From contig CADABQ010000008.1 of assembly GCA_902786205.1 (NCBI GenBank), positions 46,655 to 110,654 of the forward strand: DNA of 64,000 nt. The letters are read 5' to 3'. Origin of the DNA: an uncultured Lachnospiraceae bacterium. GTDB lineage: Bacteria > Bacillota > Clostridia > Lachnospirales > Lachnospiraceae. Below the pieces are notes generated by a model. It made no database searches, was not told the DNA's origin, and saw only the letters and a list, made by a program, of their open reading frames with translations. The translations under genes and the position numbers were made by a program. Shown here piece by piece: positions 52,701-61,908 of this stretch. Position 1 is the stretch's first letter. Each line of letters starts with the position of its first letter.

Positions 52701-54104
52701 GCCGGTAAAAGTCTTCTTTCTATTATCAATGATATTTTGGATTTTTCTAAGATTGAGTCAGGAAAGATGGAAATACGAGAAACCAATTATGAGATTAGAA
52801 ATGTAATAATGGATGTAAAAAATATGTTATCTGCCAGAATTGGAGACAAGAATCTGCGATTAAAGATTATGGTGAATGAAGATATTCCTGCTATTTTATA
52901 TGGGGATGACATGCGTATTCGTCAAATTATCATCAATCTGGGAAATAATGCGATTAAATTTACAGAAAATGGTTCGGTAACGATATCCATTGATTATGAA
53001 CCAAGAGGAGAAAACATTTTATTGTATGTATCCGTAAAAGATACCGGAATTGGAATTCGTGCGGAGGATCAGAAAAAATTGTTTTCTGCGTTTCAGCAGG
53101 TAGATGGAAAACGCAATAGAAAATTGGAAGGTACTGGTCTTGGATTATCTATTTGCAAGGCTTTTGTGGAGCTTATGGGTGGAACAATTTCTGTTGAGAG
53201 CGAATATGGAAAAGGAAGTACATTTTCCTTTGAGATACCTCAAAAGGTGGGGGCAGAGAACGAAGTGTTATCGCAAAAGAAAGAAGAGAAGGCAAGTACA
53301 TTGTTTGAGGCACCAAATGCCAGGATATTGGTCGTAGATGACAACCTTGTAAATTTAAAAGTGTTGGAGGGATTATTAGAACCCATGCATATGCAGTTGA
53401 TCATGGCAACCAGTGGAAAGGAAGCAATTACATGTTTACAAACGCAAGAGGCGTTTGATTTGATTTTTATGGATCATATGATGCCAGAGATGGATGGGAT
53501 TGAAACGACAAAGTGTATTCGTTCAGGGAAGGAAGAATATTATAAAAAGATTCCAATCATAGCCCTTACTGCTAACGCTATTAGCGGAGTGGAAAAAATG
53601 TTTTTAGAAAATGGTATGCAGGATTTTATCAGTAAACCAATTGATATGAAAGAAATGATTTCTGTATTAAGAAAGTGGTTGCCAAAAGATAAAATAGAGA
53701 CAGCCAAGAAAAAGACAGAAAAACAGGAAAAGGTAAGACCGGATAAAATTCCGGGAATTGATATTGAAAAGGCATTACAAGTATCTGGAAATATGGAGAT
53801 TTTAAAAAAACTTTGGGCTGTTTTTTGTAGCAAGGCAGACGAAAAAATACTTTTAATCATGGACTTGTATGAAAGTGTGGACATAAAAAATTATAGGATA
53901 GAAGTACATGCATTAAAAAGTTCTGCAAGACTGATCGGGGCTATGGAACTTTCTAAAATGGCTGAATATATGGAACAATGTGCAAAGCAGGATAATGTAC
54001 TGGAGATTGAACGATATACATCGGCAATGCTGGAAGAATACAACAGAATAAAAAAGAGCTTAGAAACTTATATATTACAGGACGAAGAAAAGGATAAATC
54101 GTAA
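49716..54104 (+). CDS. Hybrid histidine kinase with TPR/GAF sensor, receiver and Hpt domains
   Basis: 1462 residues, no membrane segment, so a cytosolic sensor. Residues 1-220 resemble a degenerate STAND/AAA-like domain with no P-loop. About 280-720 are TPR-like helical repeats ([20 protein letters not shown], and [20 protein letters not shown]). About 740-915 is GAF-like. A coiled coil leads to the HisKA box [11 protein letters not shown] with His961, then the HATPase ([25 protein letters not shown]). The receiver has LVVDDN and Asp1253 in [11 protein letters not shown]. The C-terminal Hpt has [11 protein letters not shown] with His1398. No DNA-binding output. The sigma-D-like promoter ties it to motility; its target is unknown. 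Confidence 0.9.
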   Translation: MESKERAYLLDNINALLEGHTGKNVLVLKHNGSLNVTRSEIEELELEKRGVRVVYHRFYQEKLRTAYEPYLSLIREYVTQKQKENTNFLELFLERNQVYSLHKDIFRAYFSGKKPVRKENLLIGEYAFEKKKIRTTVISMLLEIAQMQPIMFILNAVDFAGISTWEVASHFKQLGMDSNIRVLLIYNELGNGLNSASKFKHKFIKECEDEEIAYEWLLDAENKKNTEHVSFRYQIKQMPEYLKILRDLSCFLEYETVNEYLKSFMMEHRLGQPELLAEQKEQLLMCFFWSSLGVKSYADALLVCNLLRQLPVRKEQRLQIDYQVAYFKTLVYLYSRTELELQKSLAECSRLAEKLKDEKKLFEVELISNMARYFGWDDMWVSEQDSIVTEEFLQQCEQYEAYNHLAHILVYSFNSDYKKFQKVEEIKGRIPEFMAGIALGKKLGNQQFLIEAYRKNIMLASIHGYYSVAIYFYQASLDVIYGKANWVTEAGIYNGIGYSNCGLGHYIVAHQYYNQALKIYYQEEKVDEVVETLYNLGINAFLADDYENASKYFLVAVNTLNQLKIGTLRTCNIAKLFGLTAVACFKQQIYHEAYLYLNKTRQFLAHIIDLKNREDENLFVDDSVFLYYLVSGMVSRKEGDIEQAYEQMKKATFYMKRSTGSYFFNYPLYAQELYFTCKESGREAEGKRVIEECISYCKEQGYTHLLQKLQAYLDEKSENAKSYQREVLCLKDITLEQIGDWVERISVEKSNQELANSIHFLKVLQQFTSNLNEDTNEKLAELVQVFKNYFFIDKAYAVVREDGENRILYSDLGFTLSEQDIEKIKDFLQENPKGIVYSKNGQEYEEYNRVFQAFSKDRVSSFIAVPIFLQHEIVVFFIVYVQMLDSWTGLKRKAILDGEDLELFSYIFREIYDALERVAVKKKLVGANQKLKQQMEQLLVLKEQAESANIAKSSFLANMSHEIRTPMNAIIGMTEIALRDEQDKKQREYLEQISSAGKSLLSIINDILDFSKIESGKMEIRETNYEIRNVIMDVKNMLSARIGDKNLRLKIMVNEDIPAILYGDDMRIRQIIINLGNNAIKFTENGSVTISIDYEPRGENILLYVSVKDTGIGIRAEDQKKLFSAFQQVDGKRNRKLEGTGLGLSICKAFVELMGGTISVESEYGKGSTFSFEIPQKVGAENEVLSQKKEEKASTLFEAPNARILVVDDNLVNLKVLEGLLEPMHMQLIMATSGKEAITCLQTQEAFDLIFMDHMMPEMDGIETTKCIRSGKEEYYKKIPIIALTANAISGVEKMFLENGMQDFISKPIDMKEMISVLRKWLPKDKIETAKKKTEKQEKVRPDKIPGIDIEKALQVSGNMEILKKLWAVFCSKADEKILLIMDLYESVDIKNYRIEVHALKSSARLIGAMELSKMAEYMEQCAKQDNVLEIERYTSAMLEEYNRIKKSLETYILQDEEKDKS

Positions 54105-54123
54105 ATACGGTTTATCCTTTTCT
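54088..54123 (+). terminator. Terminator of the hybrid kinase gene
   Basis: AAAAGGATAAA pairs with TTTATCCTTTT across the stop codon, followed by CTTG. A short stem with a T-rich 3' arm. Confidence 0.7.
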
Positions 54124-54134
54124 TGTTATATGAG

Positions 54135-54174
54135 TTTACATTTATTTTACTTTGGATTGGTTCTAGATTTTACA
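54135..54174 (+). promoter_or_regulatory. Candidate Pho box before pstS
   Basis: TTTACA (54135-54140) and TTTACT (54146-54151) are spaced 11 bp apart, and TTTACA recurs at 54169-54174, roughly in the same 11-bp phase. This matches the TT(A/C/T)ACA direct repeats used by PhoP/PhoB. No confident -35/-10 was picked. Phosphate control is expected for pst genes; the binding is inferred. Confidence 0.55.
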
Positions 54175-54286
54175 TAGGGGTGTTAAACTAAAAACTGTTC
54201 AGATGTTAGAGCTGTCTGAAACAAGAAATATTCAGACGACCAAGACAGTATCTATGTAAATTTTTTTCTAAAACAGGAGGAAAACT

Positions 54287-55201
54287 ATGGTGAAAACAAT
54301 TCAGAAAGCAAGTAAAAAGAAAGTAAGAAAGTTGATCGGAATGGCATTGAGTGCTGTTTTAGTAGTCGGAATGATGGGATGTGGAAACAGTTCAGATGCA
54401 GGTAGTAAGGGGAAAAACAGTGGTAATGCAATTTCAGTTGTATCAAGAGAAGATGGTTCTGGAACAAGAAGTGCATTTGTAGAATTAACAGGTGTAGAAG
54501 AAAAAGATAAGGATGGAAACAAGACAGATAATACCACAGATGAAGCGATTATTTCGAATAGTACAGAAGTTGTAATGACAACAGTAGCAGGAAATAAAGA
54601 TGCAATTGGATATATTTCATTAGGTTCTTTAAATGATACGGTAAAAGGTGTAAAGATTGATGGAGTAGAGCCAACGGCTGAAAATATCAAAAGTGGAAAG
54701 TATAGTCTTTCAAGACCATTTAACATTGTGACAAAGGATAACGTAAACGATGCAGCAAAGGATTTTATGGCATTTATTATGAGTGAAGATGGACAAAAGA
54801 TTATTTCTGAGAATGGTTATATTGAAGTAGATAATACAGGTGCTTTTAAGAGCAGTAACCCAAAAGGAAAAATCGTAGTAGCAGGATCTTCTTCTGTAAC
54901 ACCAGTTATGGAAAAATTGCAGGAAGCATATAAAAAGATTAATGGAAATGTTGAAATTGAGTTACAGGAAAGTGATTCTACAACAGGTGTAAACGCAGCA
55001 GCAGAAGGAACTTGTGATATTGGTATGGCATCCAGAGCATTATCTGACGAAGAAAGCGGAAAAGGATTGAAGACAACATCAATTGCTATGGATGGTATTG
55101 TTGTAGTCGTAAACAATGAAAATAAAATTACCGATTTAAAAACAGCACAGGTAAAGGATATCTTCTGTGGAAATGTTACTTCATGGAATGATGTAAAATA
55201 G
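54287..55201 (+). CDS. pstS: Phosphate-binding lipoprotein PstS, lobe order permuted
   Basis: 304-residue secreted phosphate receptor of the PstSCAB transporter. Lipoprotein signal (residues 1-32) ending GMMGC with Cys32. In usual PstS the GSS..P lobe comes first and SR.DGSGT later. Here SREDGSGTRSAF is at residue 53-64, while VVAGSSSVTPVMEKL, ESDSTTG and CDIGMASR are at about 195-250. The chain ends at CGNVTSWNDVK, the point that normally leads into the SGT lobe. This looks like a clean circular permutation. AGGAGG precedes the ATG, and pstC follows after 22 nt. Confidence 0.88.
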   Translation: MVKTIQKASKKKVRKLIGMALSAVLVVGMMGCGNSSDAGSKGKNSGNAISVVSREDGSGTRSAFVELTGVEEKDKDGNKTDNTTDEAIISNSTEVVMTTVAGNKDAIGYISLGSLNDTVKGVKIDGVEPTAENIKSGKYSLSRPFNIVTKDNVNDAAKDFMAFIMSEDGQKIISENGYIEVDNTGAFKSSNPKGKIVVAGSSSVTPVMEKLQEAYKKINGNVEIELQESDSTTGVNAAAEGTCDIGMASRALSDEESGKGLKTTSIAMDGIVVVVNNENKITDLKTAQVKDIFCGNVTSWNDVK

Positions 55202-55223
55202 TAAAGTAAAGGGAGCAACTTTT

Positions 55224-56075
55224 ATGACTAAGATAAAAGAAAAAGGAATGGAACTAGTATTTTTATTGGCGGCATGTGTATCTATTGTTGCAGTTGCATT
55301 GATTTGTATTTTTTTGTTCGCGAAAGGTTTGCCAGCTATTGGAAAAATTGGAGTTGTTAAATTTCTGACTGGAATGGACTGGAAACCGACCAATCAGGTG
55401 TTTGGTATTTTTTCTATGATCGTGGGAAGTATTTACGTGACAGCAGGAGCTCTTTTAATTGGTGTACCAATTGGAATTTTGTCTGCAACATTTCTGGCAA
55501 AATTTTGTCCATCTTGGATGTATAAACCATTAAAAACAGGAGTAAATTTGATGGCGGGAATTCCTTCTGTAGTATATGGTTTTTTCGGAATGTGCGTATT
55601 GGTACCGTTATCCAGAACATTGTTTGGAGGTACTGGAAACAGCATTCTTACGGCTTCTGTTTTGTTGGGAATGATGATATTACCAACGATTATAGGAGTA
55701 TCTGAATCTGCCATTCGTGCTGTACCGGATTATTATTACAAAGGAGCATTAGCATTAGGAGCAACACATGAGCGAAGCGTGTTTCTAACAGTATTGCCAG
55801 CAGCAAAGTCAGGAATTTTAGCGGGAGTAATACTTGGAGTAGGTAGAGCGATTGGTGAGACAATGGCAGTTATTATGGTTGCGGGAAATCAGGCAAGAAT
55901 TCCTTCGGCGGTAACAGATGGAGTACGAACGATGACAGCTAATATTGTAATGGAAATGGGATATGCAACAGGACTTCATAGAGAAGCATTAATTGCCACA
56001 GGTGTTATATTGTTTGTATTTATTTTACTCATCAACTTGTTGTTTTCGGTATTGAAGAGAAAGGCGGTGGAATAA
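55224..56075 (+). CDS. pstC: Phosphate ABC transporter permease PstC
   Basis: 283 residues with about six membrane helices. Opens with a hydrophobic anchor (LVFLLAACVSIVAVALICIF). It has the PstC-type GMDWKPTNQVFGIFSMIVGS, GIPSVVYGFFGM, and the ABC-permease EAA-like loop ALALGATHERSVFLTVLPAA. It forms the channel with PstA. The PstC stop is one base from the PstA start, so the two are tightly coupled. The ATG follows AAGGGAG. Confidence 0.94.
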   Translation: MTKIKEKGMELVFLLAACVSIVAVALICIFLFAKGLPAIGKIGVVKFLTGMDWKPTNQVFGIFSMIVGSIYVTAGALLIGVPIGILSATFLAKFCPSWMYKPLKTGVNLMAGIPSVVYGFFGMCVLVPLSRTLFGGTGNSILTASVLLGMMILPTIIGVSESAIRAVPDYYYKGALALGATHERSVFLTVLPAAKSGILAGVILGVGRAIGETMAVIMVAGNQARIPSAVTDGVRTMTANIVMEMGYATGLHREALIATGVILFVFILLINLLFSVLKRKAVE

Positions 56076-56076
56076 A

Positions 56077-57021
56077 ATGGAGCAAATATTAGAAAAGGGG
56101 AAAGAACCAGAAGGAAAAGATATAGTAGGAATTAATCAGGTAAGTTTTAAAGAAAAAATGAATTCTTATAAAAAGCACCCAGGTTCTTTTGTATTGCTAT
56201 TATGTGTATGTCTTGCTATGTTAGTAACCATTGCATCTTTGGGGTATTTAGTTCTTTATATCGTTGTAAAAGGTGTGCCATATTTGACACCGTCCTTGTT
56301 TGCATGGGAATATACTTCAGATAATGTATCTATGCTTCCGTCTTTGATCAACACTGTTTTAATGACGTTATTATCTTTGCTGATTGCAGTACCAATCGGA
56401 ATCTTTTCTGCAATCTATTTGGTTGAATATGCAAAGAAGGGAAATAAGATTGTTGGAATTGTAAGAGTGACCGCAGAAACTCTGACGGGAATTCCCTCTA
56501 TTGTATATGGGCTATTTGGAATGTTATTCTTTGTTACAGCTTGTAAATGGCGTTTGTCCTTATTATCCGGAGCATTTACATTAGCCATTATGGTTCTTCC
56601 GGTTATTATGCGAACCACAGAGGAAGCCTTATTGTCTGTGCCGGATTCTTATAGACAGGGAAGTTTAGGTTTAGGAGCCGGAAAGCTTCGAACAGTATTT
56701 CGTGTAGTACTTCCTAGTGCGATACCGGGAATTTTATCTGGTGTGGTATTGGCAATTGGAAGAATTGTTGGTGAAACAGCAGCCCTTATTTATACAGCAG
56801 GTAGTGTGGCAAAAATACCTCAATTCTCAAATGGAGCAAAGTTTCTGTTTGATTCCACTCGTACCTTGTCCGTGCATATGTACAATTTGTCTAGAGAAGG
56901 ATTACATACCAATCAGGCATACGCAACTGCAGTTGTATTGATGATAGTAGTTATGTGCATGAATTTTCTTTCGGATTTGTTGGCAAATAAGCTGGCAAAG
57001 AAAAGTGGCGGTGAAAAATAA
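56077..57021 (+). CDS. pstA: Phosphate ABC transporter permease PstA
   Basis: 314 residues. A polar N-terminal extension of about 40 residues precedes six membrane helices. Conserved parts: PSLINTVLMTLLSLLIAVPIG, ETLTGIPSIVYGLFGM and the EAA-type SLGLGAGKLRTVFRVVLPSA. It pairs with PstC. The ATP-binding subunit PstB, usually next, lies instead at 62907, 5.9 kb downstream, with unrelated genes between. A terminator follows at 57061. Confidence 0.94.
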   Translation: MEQILEKGKEPEGKDIVGINQVSFKEKMNSYKKHPGSFVLLLCVCLAMLVTIASLGYLVLYIVVKGVPYLTPSLFAWEYTSDNVSMLPSLINTVLMTLLSLLIAVPIGIFSAIYLVEYAKKGNKIVGIVRVTAETLTGIPSIVYGLFGMLFFVTACKWRLSLLSGAFTLAIMVLPVIMRTTEEALLSVPDSYRQGSLGLGAGKLRTVFRVVLPSAIPGILSGVVLAIGRIVGETAALIYTAGSVAKIPQFSNGAKFLFDSTRTLSVHMYNLSREGLHTNQAYATAVVLMIVVMCMNFLSDLLANKLAKKSGGEK

Positions 57022-57060
57022 ATGAGTTTTCTTTTTATTCTTAGTACATAAAGAAATAGG

Positions 57061-57096
57061 AAAGTGCAGCGAAATCTTTTTCGTCTGCACTTTTTT
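57061..57096 (+). terminator. Terminator after pstA
   Basis: AAAGTGCAG (57061-57069) pairs with CTGCACTTT (57085-57093), followed by TTT. It separates pstSCA from the P-type ATPase and supports split transcription of the pst genes. Confidence 0.8.
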
Positions 57097-57281
57097 CCTT
57101 GATAGGAAAATGTATTCTATAGAACAAAAACGTTCTGTGAGGATGTGGACTTGTCCATTTTTTTTATAGAAGTATCGTGTTTGTTTTGAAAAAATATAGG
57201 AAAAGAATTTTTGGACTGAAAAAAGATTAAAAAAAGATTAAAATTTCGTTATAACAGTTGTATTTATTTGAAAAGGAGTAT

Positions 57282-57344
57282 ATGAAATGCTATACTTATA
57301 GCCAGAATATTTTTGGAGTTACACTTTTAATGATATTTGTGTAA
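57282..57344 (+). CDS. Possible 20-residue leader peptide
   Basis: An ATG five bases after AAAAGGAG opens a 20-codon frame, with a polar first half and a hydrophobic end (VTLLMIFV). It ends 46 nt before the P-type ATPase. It may be a leader peptide, a tiny membrane peptide, or chance. The rest of 57097-57390 shows A-rich DNA without another feature I can support. Confidence 0.25.
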   Translation: MKCYTYSQNIFGVTLLMIFV

Positions 57345-57390
57345 TTTAGGATACAAGTTGTTTAGTAATATAAAAAATGGGAGGGAAAGA

Positions 57391-60066
57391 ATGAAATTTA
57401 ACGGTCTAAATGACAGGGAAGTGGAAGAGTCAAGAACAAAATACGGCTCTAATATAATTCCTGAATCAGAACCAACCACGTTCTGGCAGGAGTTCAAAGA
57501 AACATTTGGAGATCCGATGATTAAAGTTCTTTTGGCAATTGCAGCACTTATGATCGTCATGTTCTTTTTAGGATATGCAGAAATTTATGAACCATTGGGA
57601 ACCATTGTGGCAGTGCTTATTGTAGCTTTTGTATCTGCGAAAACAGGTGTGGCAAGTGATACAAAGTATAGAGAATTAAAGGATAGCACGAAAAAAGATC
57701 AGTGTAAGGTACATCGTAATGGTGTGGTAACTGTAATTGATGTAGATGATGTAGTAGTGGGAGATAAGGTGCTATTACAGTCTGGAGACAAAGTACCAGC
57801 GGATGGTGTATTAGTGGATGGTTCTTTAAAAATTGACAACTCTGCATTAAATGGTGAGGCAGAAGAATGTCCGAAAAGTGCAGTAGATAGAAATACTTCC
57901 TTTCCAGAAGATGTTACTGGAGATACATTTGTAGACCAATCCTCTCTTTTTAAGGGTGCCGTAATTTTTGACGGAGAAGGCATTTTGGATGTCCGAAAAG
58001 TCGGTACGAAAACGATGATGGGCAAGATGGCAGAAGAAATGCAGGAAGATGAGCCGGACTCTCCATTAAAAGTAAAACTTGCGAAACTTGCAAAACAGAT
58101 TTCGACCTTTGGTTATATTGGAGCTATTATTATTGCAATACTTTATCTTACGCATTCCATTATTTTGAAAGGTGGTTTTGGTGGTTTCTTCGGACAGCCG
58201 ATTGATGTGATTGTAAAAAGTATCGTAGACGCGGTTTCTTTGGCAGTTGTTATTATTGTTTGTGCTGTACCAGAGGGATTACCATTGATGATTTCGCTTG
58301 TACTCATGCAAAATACCAGCAAGATGCTTGACCATAATGTATTGGTTCGTAAGGCAGAAGGTATTGAGACAGCAGGTTCCCTTAACATTTTATTTAGTGA
58401 TAAGACAGGTACAATTACAAAAGGTATGTTAGAAGTCGTAGATTTCTTTACTGCGGACGGACAATCCATTGCCATTGATGAACTTAGTAAGCATAGCAAA
58501 GTAAAAGGTTTCGTAGATTTATCCATTGGTAAAAATACACGTTCTATGTTTGACGATACCCATACTGTAATTGGAGGAAATGCTACTGATCAGGCACTTA
58601 TGAAGTTTTTAGGGGAAAACACCTATCATACATTAATCAATGACAATGAATGCATTGCAACCGAACAACAGGGATTTAATTCTGCCAATAAGTTCAGTCA
58701 GGCAAGAATTGAAAATCTGGGAAAAACATTTTATAAGGGTGCACCTGAAGTATTGCTTGCAAATGCAAAGAAATTTATAGATGCACAGGGAAATGAACAG
58801 CCATTAGATCAGGCAGTATTGGATAAGAAAATTGACGGATTGGCTGCAAAGGCAATGCGAGTGTTAGCCTTTGGATATTCAGAAAAAGGTCTTGTGATGG
58901 ATCAGGTAAATGATGATATTGTAATTACTGGTCTGGTTGCTATTCGTGATGATGTTCGTGCAGAAGCGAAGGATGCGATTAAGGAAGTACAGGATGCGGG
59001 TATTCAGGTTGTTATGATTACGGGTGACCGATTAGAAACAGCAGTTGCCATTGCAAGAGATGCGGGATTGTTAAAGACAGAGGAAGACAAGGCACTTACT
59101 TCAAAGCAGTTAAATGAAATGTCAGATGAGGAAGTAAAGAAGATGCTTCCACACATTCGAGTGATTGCTCGTGCATTGCCAACCGATAAATCCAGAATGG
59201 TTCGTCTGTGTCAGGAAATGAACTTAGTGGTTGGTATGACAGGTGATGGGGTAAATGATTCACCGGCACTGAAGAGAGCAGATGTAGGTTTTGCTATGGG
59301 CAGCGGAACGGAAGCTGCAAAAGAAGCGGGTAAGATTGTTATTTTAGACGATAACTTTAAATCGATTAAAGATGCAATTTGGTATGGAAGAACGATTTAC
59401 CATAATATTTTGAAGTTCTGTAAGTTCCAGCTTGTGATTAATGTAACGGCAGTAATTGTAAGTGCCATTGCACCATTTTGGGGTGTAGATGAGCCGCTGA
59501 AAGTAACACATTTACTATTTGTAAATTTGGTTATGGATGGTCTGGGAGCCATTATGCTTGGCAATGAGCCTGCGTTGAAAGAATATATGCATGAAAAACC
59601 AAGAAGAAGAGACGAGAGCATTATTAGTAAAAAAATGATGGCTCAGATTGGAATTATGGGCGCATGGCTTACAGTTATCAGTTTCTTATACTTGAAATTG
59701 CCAGTTTTTAAGAATATTTTTACTGTTGATGGAAAGTACATGGACGCAGAACACTTAACAGGATATTTTGTTTTGTTTATTGTAGCAGCATTGTTCAATG
59801 GATTTAATGTGCGTGATGAAGGAGTTACAATCTTTAGAAGATTAAATCAGAATACAGGTTTCTTAAAAGTGTTCTTTGGTATTATTGCTATTCAGGCTTT
59901 GATTGTAAATGCAGCATTGGTGCCATTGGCTCCATTCAAGTGGATTGGAGAAATGTTTAGCTGTGAACCATTTGGAATCGCTGGATGGATTGTTGCAATT
60001 CTTTTAGCATTTACAATGATACCAGTGGATTTAATTCGCAAATTCATAGTAAATCGAATGAAGTAA
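57391..60066 (+). CDS. P-type cation ATPase, probable Ca2+ pump
   Basis: 892-residue class II P-type ATPase. N-terminal cation-ATPase domain (FNGLNDREVEESRTKYGSN). The actuator has LNGEAEECP in place of the usual LTGES, keeping the glutamate. CAVPEGLPLMI is the metal-binding M4 motif, DKTGTITKG the phosphorylation site, and MTGDGVNDSPALKRADVG the hinge. The PEGLP motif and the length fit SPCA/PMCA-like calcium pumps. The ATG at 57391 follows GGGAGGG; the GTG at 57337 is less likely. It lies between pstA and the folate genes and ends in a bidirectional terminator. Confidence 0.9.
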   Translation: MKFNGLNDREVEESRTKYGSNIIPESEPTTFWQEFKETFGDPMIKVLLAIAALMIVMFFLGYAEIYEPLGTIVAVLIVAFVSAKTGVASDTKYRELKDSTKKDQCKVHRNGVVTVIDVDDVVVGDKVLLQSGDKVPADGVLVDGSLKIDNSALNGEAEECPKSAVDRNTSFPEDVTGDTFVDQSSLFKGAVIFDGEGILDVRKVGTKTMMGKMAEEMQEDEPDSPLKVKLAKLAKQISTFGYIGAIIIAILYLTHSIILKGGFGGFFGQPIDVIVKSIVDAVSLAVVIIVCAVPEGLPLMISLVLMQNTSKMLDHNVLVRKAEGIETAGSLNILFSDKTGTITKGMLEVVDFFTADGQSIAIDELSKHSKVKGFVDLSIGKNTRSMFDDTHTVIGGNATDQALMKFLGENTYHTLINDNECIATEQQGFNSANKFSQARIENLGKTFYKGAPEVLLANAKKFIDAQGNEQPLDQAVLDKKIDGLAAKAMRVLAFGYSEKGLVMDQVNDDIVITGLVAIRDDVRAEAKDAIKEVQDAGIQVVMITGDRLETAVAIARDAGLLKTEEDKALTSKQLNEMSDEEVKKMLPHIRVIARALPTDKSRMVRLCQEMNLVVGMTGDGVNDSPALKRADVGFAMGSGTEAAKEAGKIVILDDNFKSIKDAIWYGRTIYHNILKFCKFQLVINVTAVIVSAIAPFWGVDEPLKVTHLLFVNLVMDGLGAIMLGNEPALKEYMHEKPRRRDESIISKKMMAQIGIMGAWLTVISFLYLKLPVFKNIFTVDGKYMDAEHLTGYFVLFIVAALFNGFNVRDEGVTIFRRLNQNTGFLKVFFGIIAIQALIVNAALVPLAPFKWIGEMFSCEPFGIAGWIVAILLAFTMIPVDLIRKFIVNRMK

Positions 60067-60069
60067 TGT

Positions 60070-60109
60070 AAAAAAAGTCGCAAACTCCAAAAGGAGTAGC
60101 GACTTTTTT
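60070..60109. terminator. Bidirectional terminator
   Basis: AAAAAAGTCGC...ACTCC pairs with GGAGT...GCGACTTTTTT around AAAA. It ends the P-type ATPase (plus) and the folate operon (minus). Confidence 0.88.
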
Positions 60110-60110
60110 G

Positions 60111-60968
60111 TTAGTTTTCTTCCTCTAGTAATGTTAATTCACTATCTGTTTTGGCTTTCAATTCGTCTAATAATAGACAGATTGGTTTCTGGAAAACTGG
60201 ATGTAACAGATAAGGGTTAAGTTCACAAAGTGGAACTAATACAAAATCACGTTTCCAAATTTCAGGATGTGGGATTGTTAAATGTTTCTCACCGAGTAAA
60301 ATGGTATCATAGAATAAAATATCAATGTCAATCGTTCTTGGTCCCCAATGAATTTCACGTACTCGTTTTAGATCTTTCTCAATGGTTCCAATTAATTCTA
60401 GGACTTCATCTGGTGACAATAATGTTTTCACGAGGAAAGCACCATTTAAGAAATCATCCTGCTCTTTTACACCATAGGGCTTTGTGGTATAAAGGGAAGA
60501 AACTTGTTCTACTTTACAGAGTGGATGCTCGGAAAAGCAAGTGATTGCACGAGAAATATTTTCTTTTTTATCTCCTAAGTTAGAACCAATTCCTAAATAA
60601 ACTGTATGCCAGCTACGAGTAATATCCACGGCAACCGTCTCTAGGGACAACATAATAGGAGCCCAAGGTTTTTTAATAATAACCCGCACTTGATTTACAA
60701 GAGAATACGTTAGTAAAATCTCTTCTGCCAGACGCTCAGCCACAGCCTCAATTAATTGAAAGGTATGTTTTCTCATAAATTGAAATACAGTATTGCAAAC
60801 ATCTGCATAATTAACGGACTGGGTTAGATCATCCTTCTTTCCGGCAGAATGAGTGTCTACGGAAAGTGCAAGGGAGATTAGAAATTTTTGTCCCAGTTGC
60901 TGTTCCTGTTCTAAGACACCGTGGTAGGAAAAGCATTCTAAGTCTTGTATTGTAATTTTATCTTGCAT
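60111..60968 (-). CDS. folBK: Dihydroneopterin aldolase / HPPK fusion
   Basis: 285-residue bifunctional folate enzyme. Residues 1-120 are FolB (ITIQDLECFSYHGVLEQEQQ, VNYADVCNTV, a late VDITR). Residues about 121-285 are FolK, 6-hydroxymethyl-7,8-dihydropterin pyrophosphokinase (YLGIGSNLGDKKENI, GPRTIDIDILFYD, IPHPEIWKRDFVLVPL). Fusions of this kind are common in Clostridia. Its ATG lacks a good ribosome site and is three bases after a 12-codon upstream frame, so it may be translationally coupled. It is the last gene of the HD-folP-folBK operon. Confidence 0.95.
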   Translation of the reverse strand: MQDKITIQDLECFSYHGVLEQEQQLGQKFLISLALSVDTHSAGKKDDLTQSVNYADVCNTVFQFMRKHTFQLIEAVAERLAEEILLTYSLVNQVRVIIKKPWAPIMLSLETVAVDITRSWHTVYLGIGSNLGDKKENISRAITCFSEHPLCKVEQVSSLYTTKPYGVKEQDDFLNGAFLVKTLLSPDEVLELIGTIEKDLKRVREIHWGPRTIDIDILFYDTILLGEKHLTIPHPEIWKRDFVLVPLCELNPYLLHPVFQKPICLLLDELKAKTDSELTLLEEEN

Positions 60969-60971
60969 AAT

Positions 60972-61010
60972 TTATAGCATGCCTATGTAAACATAATAGA
61001 AACTAGGCAT
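60972..61010 (-). CDS. Possible 12-codon upstream frame coupled to folBK
   Basis: On the minus strand AAAGGAG (61023-61017) is followed by ATG at 61010 and a 12-codon frame ending at 60972, three bases before the folBK ATG. The start codon lies in a perfect 8-bp inverted repeat (60978-60985 with 61004-61011). The arrangement suggests translational coupling or an attenuator. Confidence 0.3.
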   Translation of the reverse strand: MPSFYYVYIGML

Positions 61011-61048
61011 GTATGACTCCTTTCTAAAAAGTCTATCTCTTCATATAG

Positions 61049-61891
61049 TTATTTTTTGGCATTTAAAATAATATCCGTCATTTTTAAGGCACGTACATTG
61101 CCACGTACATTGTGTACACGGAAAATATGGCAGCCATACATACGACCAATTACATTTAGTGCAATTGTTGCCTCTTCCCGTTCATCCATATCTAAAGAAA
61201 GGGATTTTCCGATAATTGATTTACGAGAAATACCAAGAAGGATTGGCAGATTAAATTTCTTTAAACGTTCAATATAAGCAACACCATTGATATTCATATC
61301 TAAATCTTTCGCAAATCCAATACCTGGGTCAAGAATCAATTGCTCTTTTTTAATACCAGCCTGTAATGCAATATCAATGGATTCCTGCAATTCCTTTTCT
61401 AATAGGGAAAGGTATTCTTCTAATGGATATGGTTTATCTCCAGGAAGGAGAGGAATCTCTTTTCGGTTATGCATAAGGCAAACAGGTTTGTTATGTTTTG
61501 CAACAATACCAGCAATGTTAGCATCGTATTTTAATCCCCAAATATCATTTAATAGATCAGCACCAGCAGAAAGTGCGGCATCTGCTACTGCACTTTTATA
61601 AGTATCAACAGATAAAGGAATATCAAAACGTTTTTTTAGTGCCTCAATTACGGGAACCACACGAGCGATTTCTTCTTCGTCTGAAATTTGGGTATATCCC
61701 GGTCTTGTGGATTCACCGCCAACATCAATAATGGAAGCACCGTCTGCAATCATTTCGGCCGCATGGTCGATCGCTTTGTCTAAGGTGTTAAATTTACTTC
61801 CATCTGAAAAAGAATCAGGTGTTACATTTAAAATTCCCATTACATAGGATGTGCCGTTATTCCAGTCAAATTCTGTATTTCCGATTTTCAT
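61049..61891 (-). CDS. folP: Dihydropteroate synthase
   Basis: 280-residue TIM-barrel enzyme that joins 4-aminobenzoate to dihydropterin pyrophosphate; the target of sulfonamides. The two signature motifs are intact: GILNVTPDSFSDGSKF and DVGGESTRPGYTQ. Also LILDPGIGFAKDLD and ILLGISRKSIIG. Length is typical. AGGAGG precedes the ATG, 17 nt after the HD gene stop. It is transcribed with the HD protein upstream and folBK downstream. Confidence 0.95.
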   Translation of the reverse strand: MKIGNTEFDWNNGTSYVMGILNVTPDSFSDGSKFNTLDKAIDHAAEMIADGASIIDVGGESTRPGYTQISDEEEIARVVPVIEALKKRFDIPLSVDTYKSAVADAALSAGADLLNDIWGLKYDANIAGIVAKHNKPVCLMHNRKEIPLLPGDKPYPLEEYLSLLEKELQESIDIALQAGIKKEQLILDPGIGFAKDLDMNINGVAYIERLKKFNLPILLGISRKSIIGKSLSLDMDEREEATIALNVIGRMYGCHIFRVHNVRGNVRALKMTDIILNAKK

Positions 61892-61908
61892 TTACAAGTC
61901 CTCCTGTT

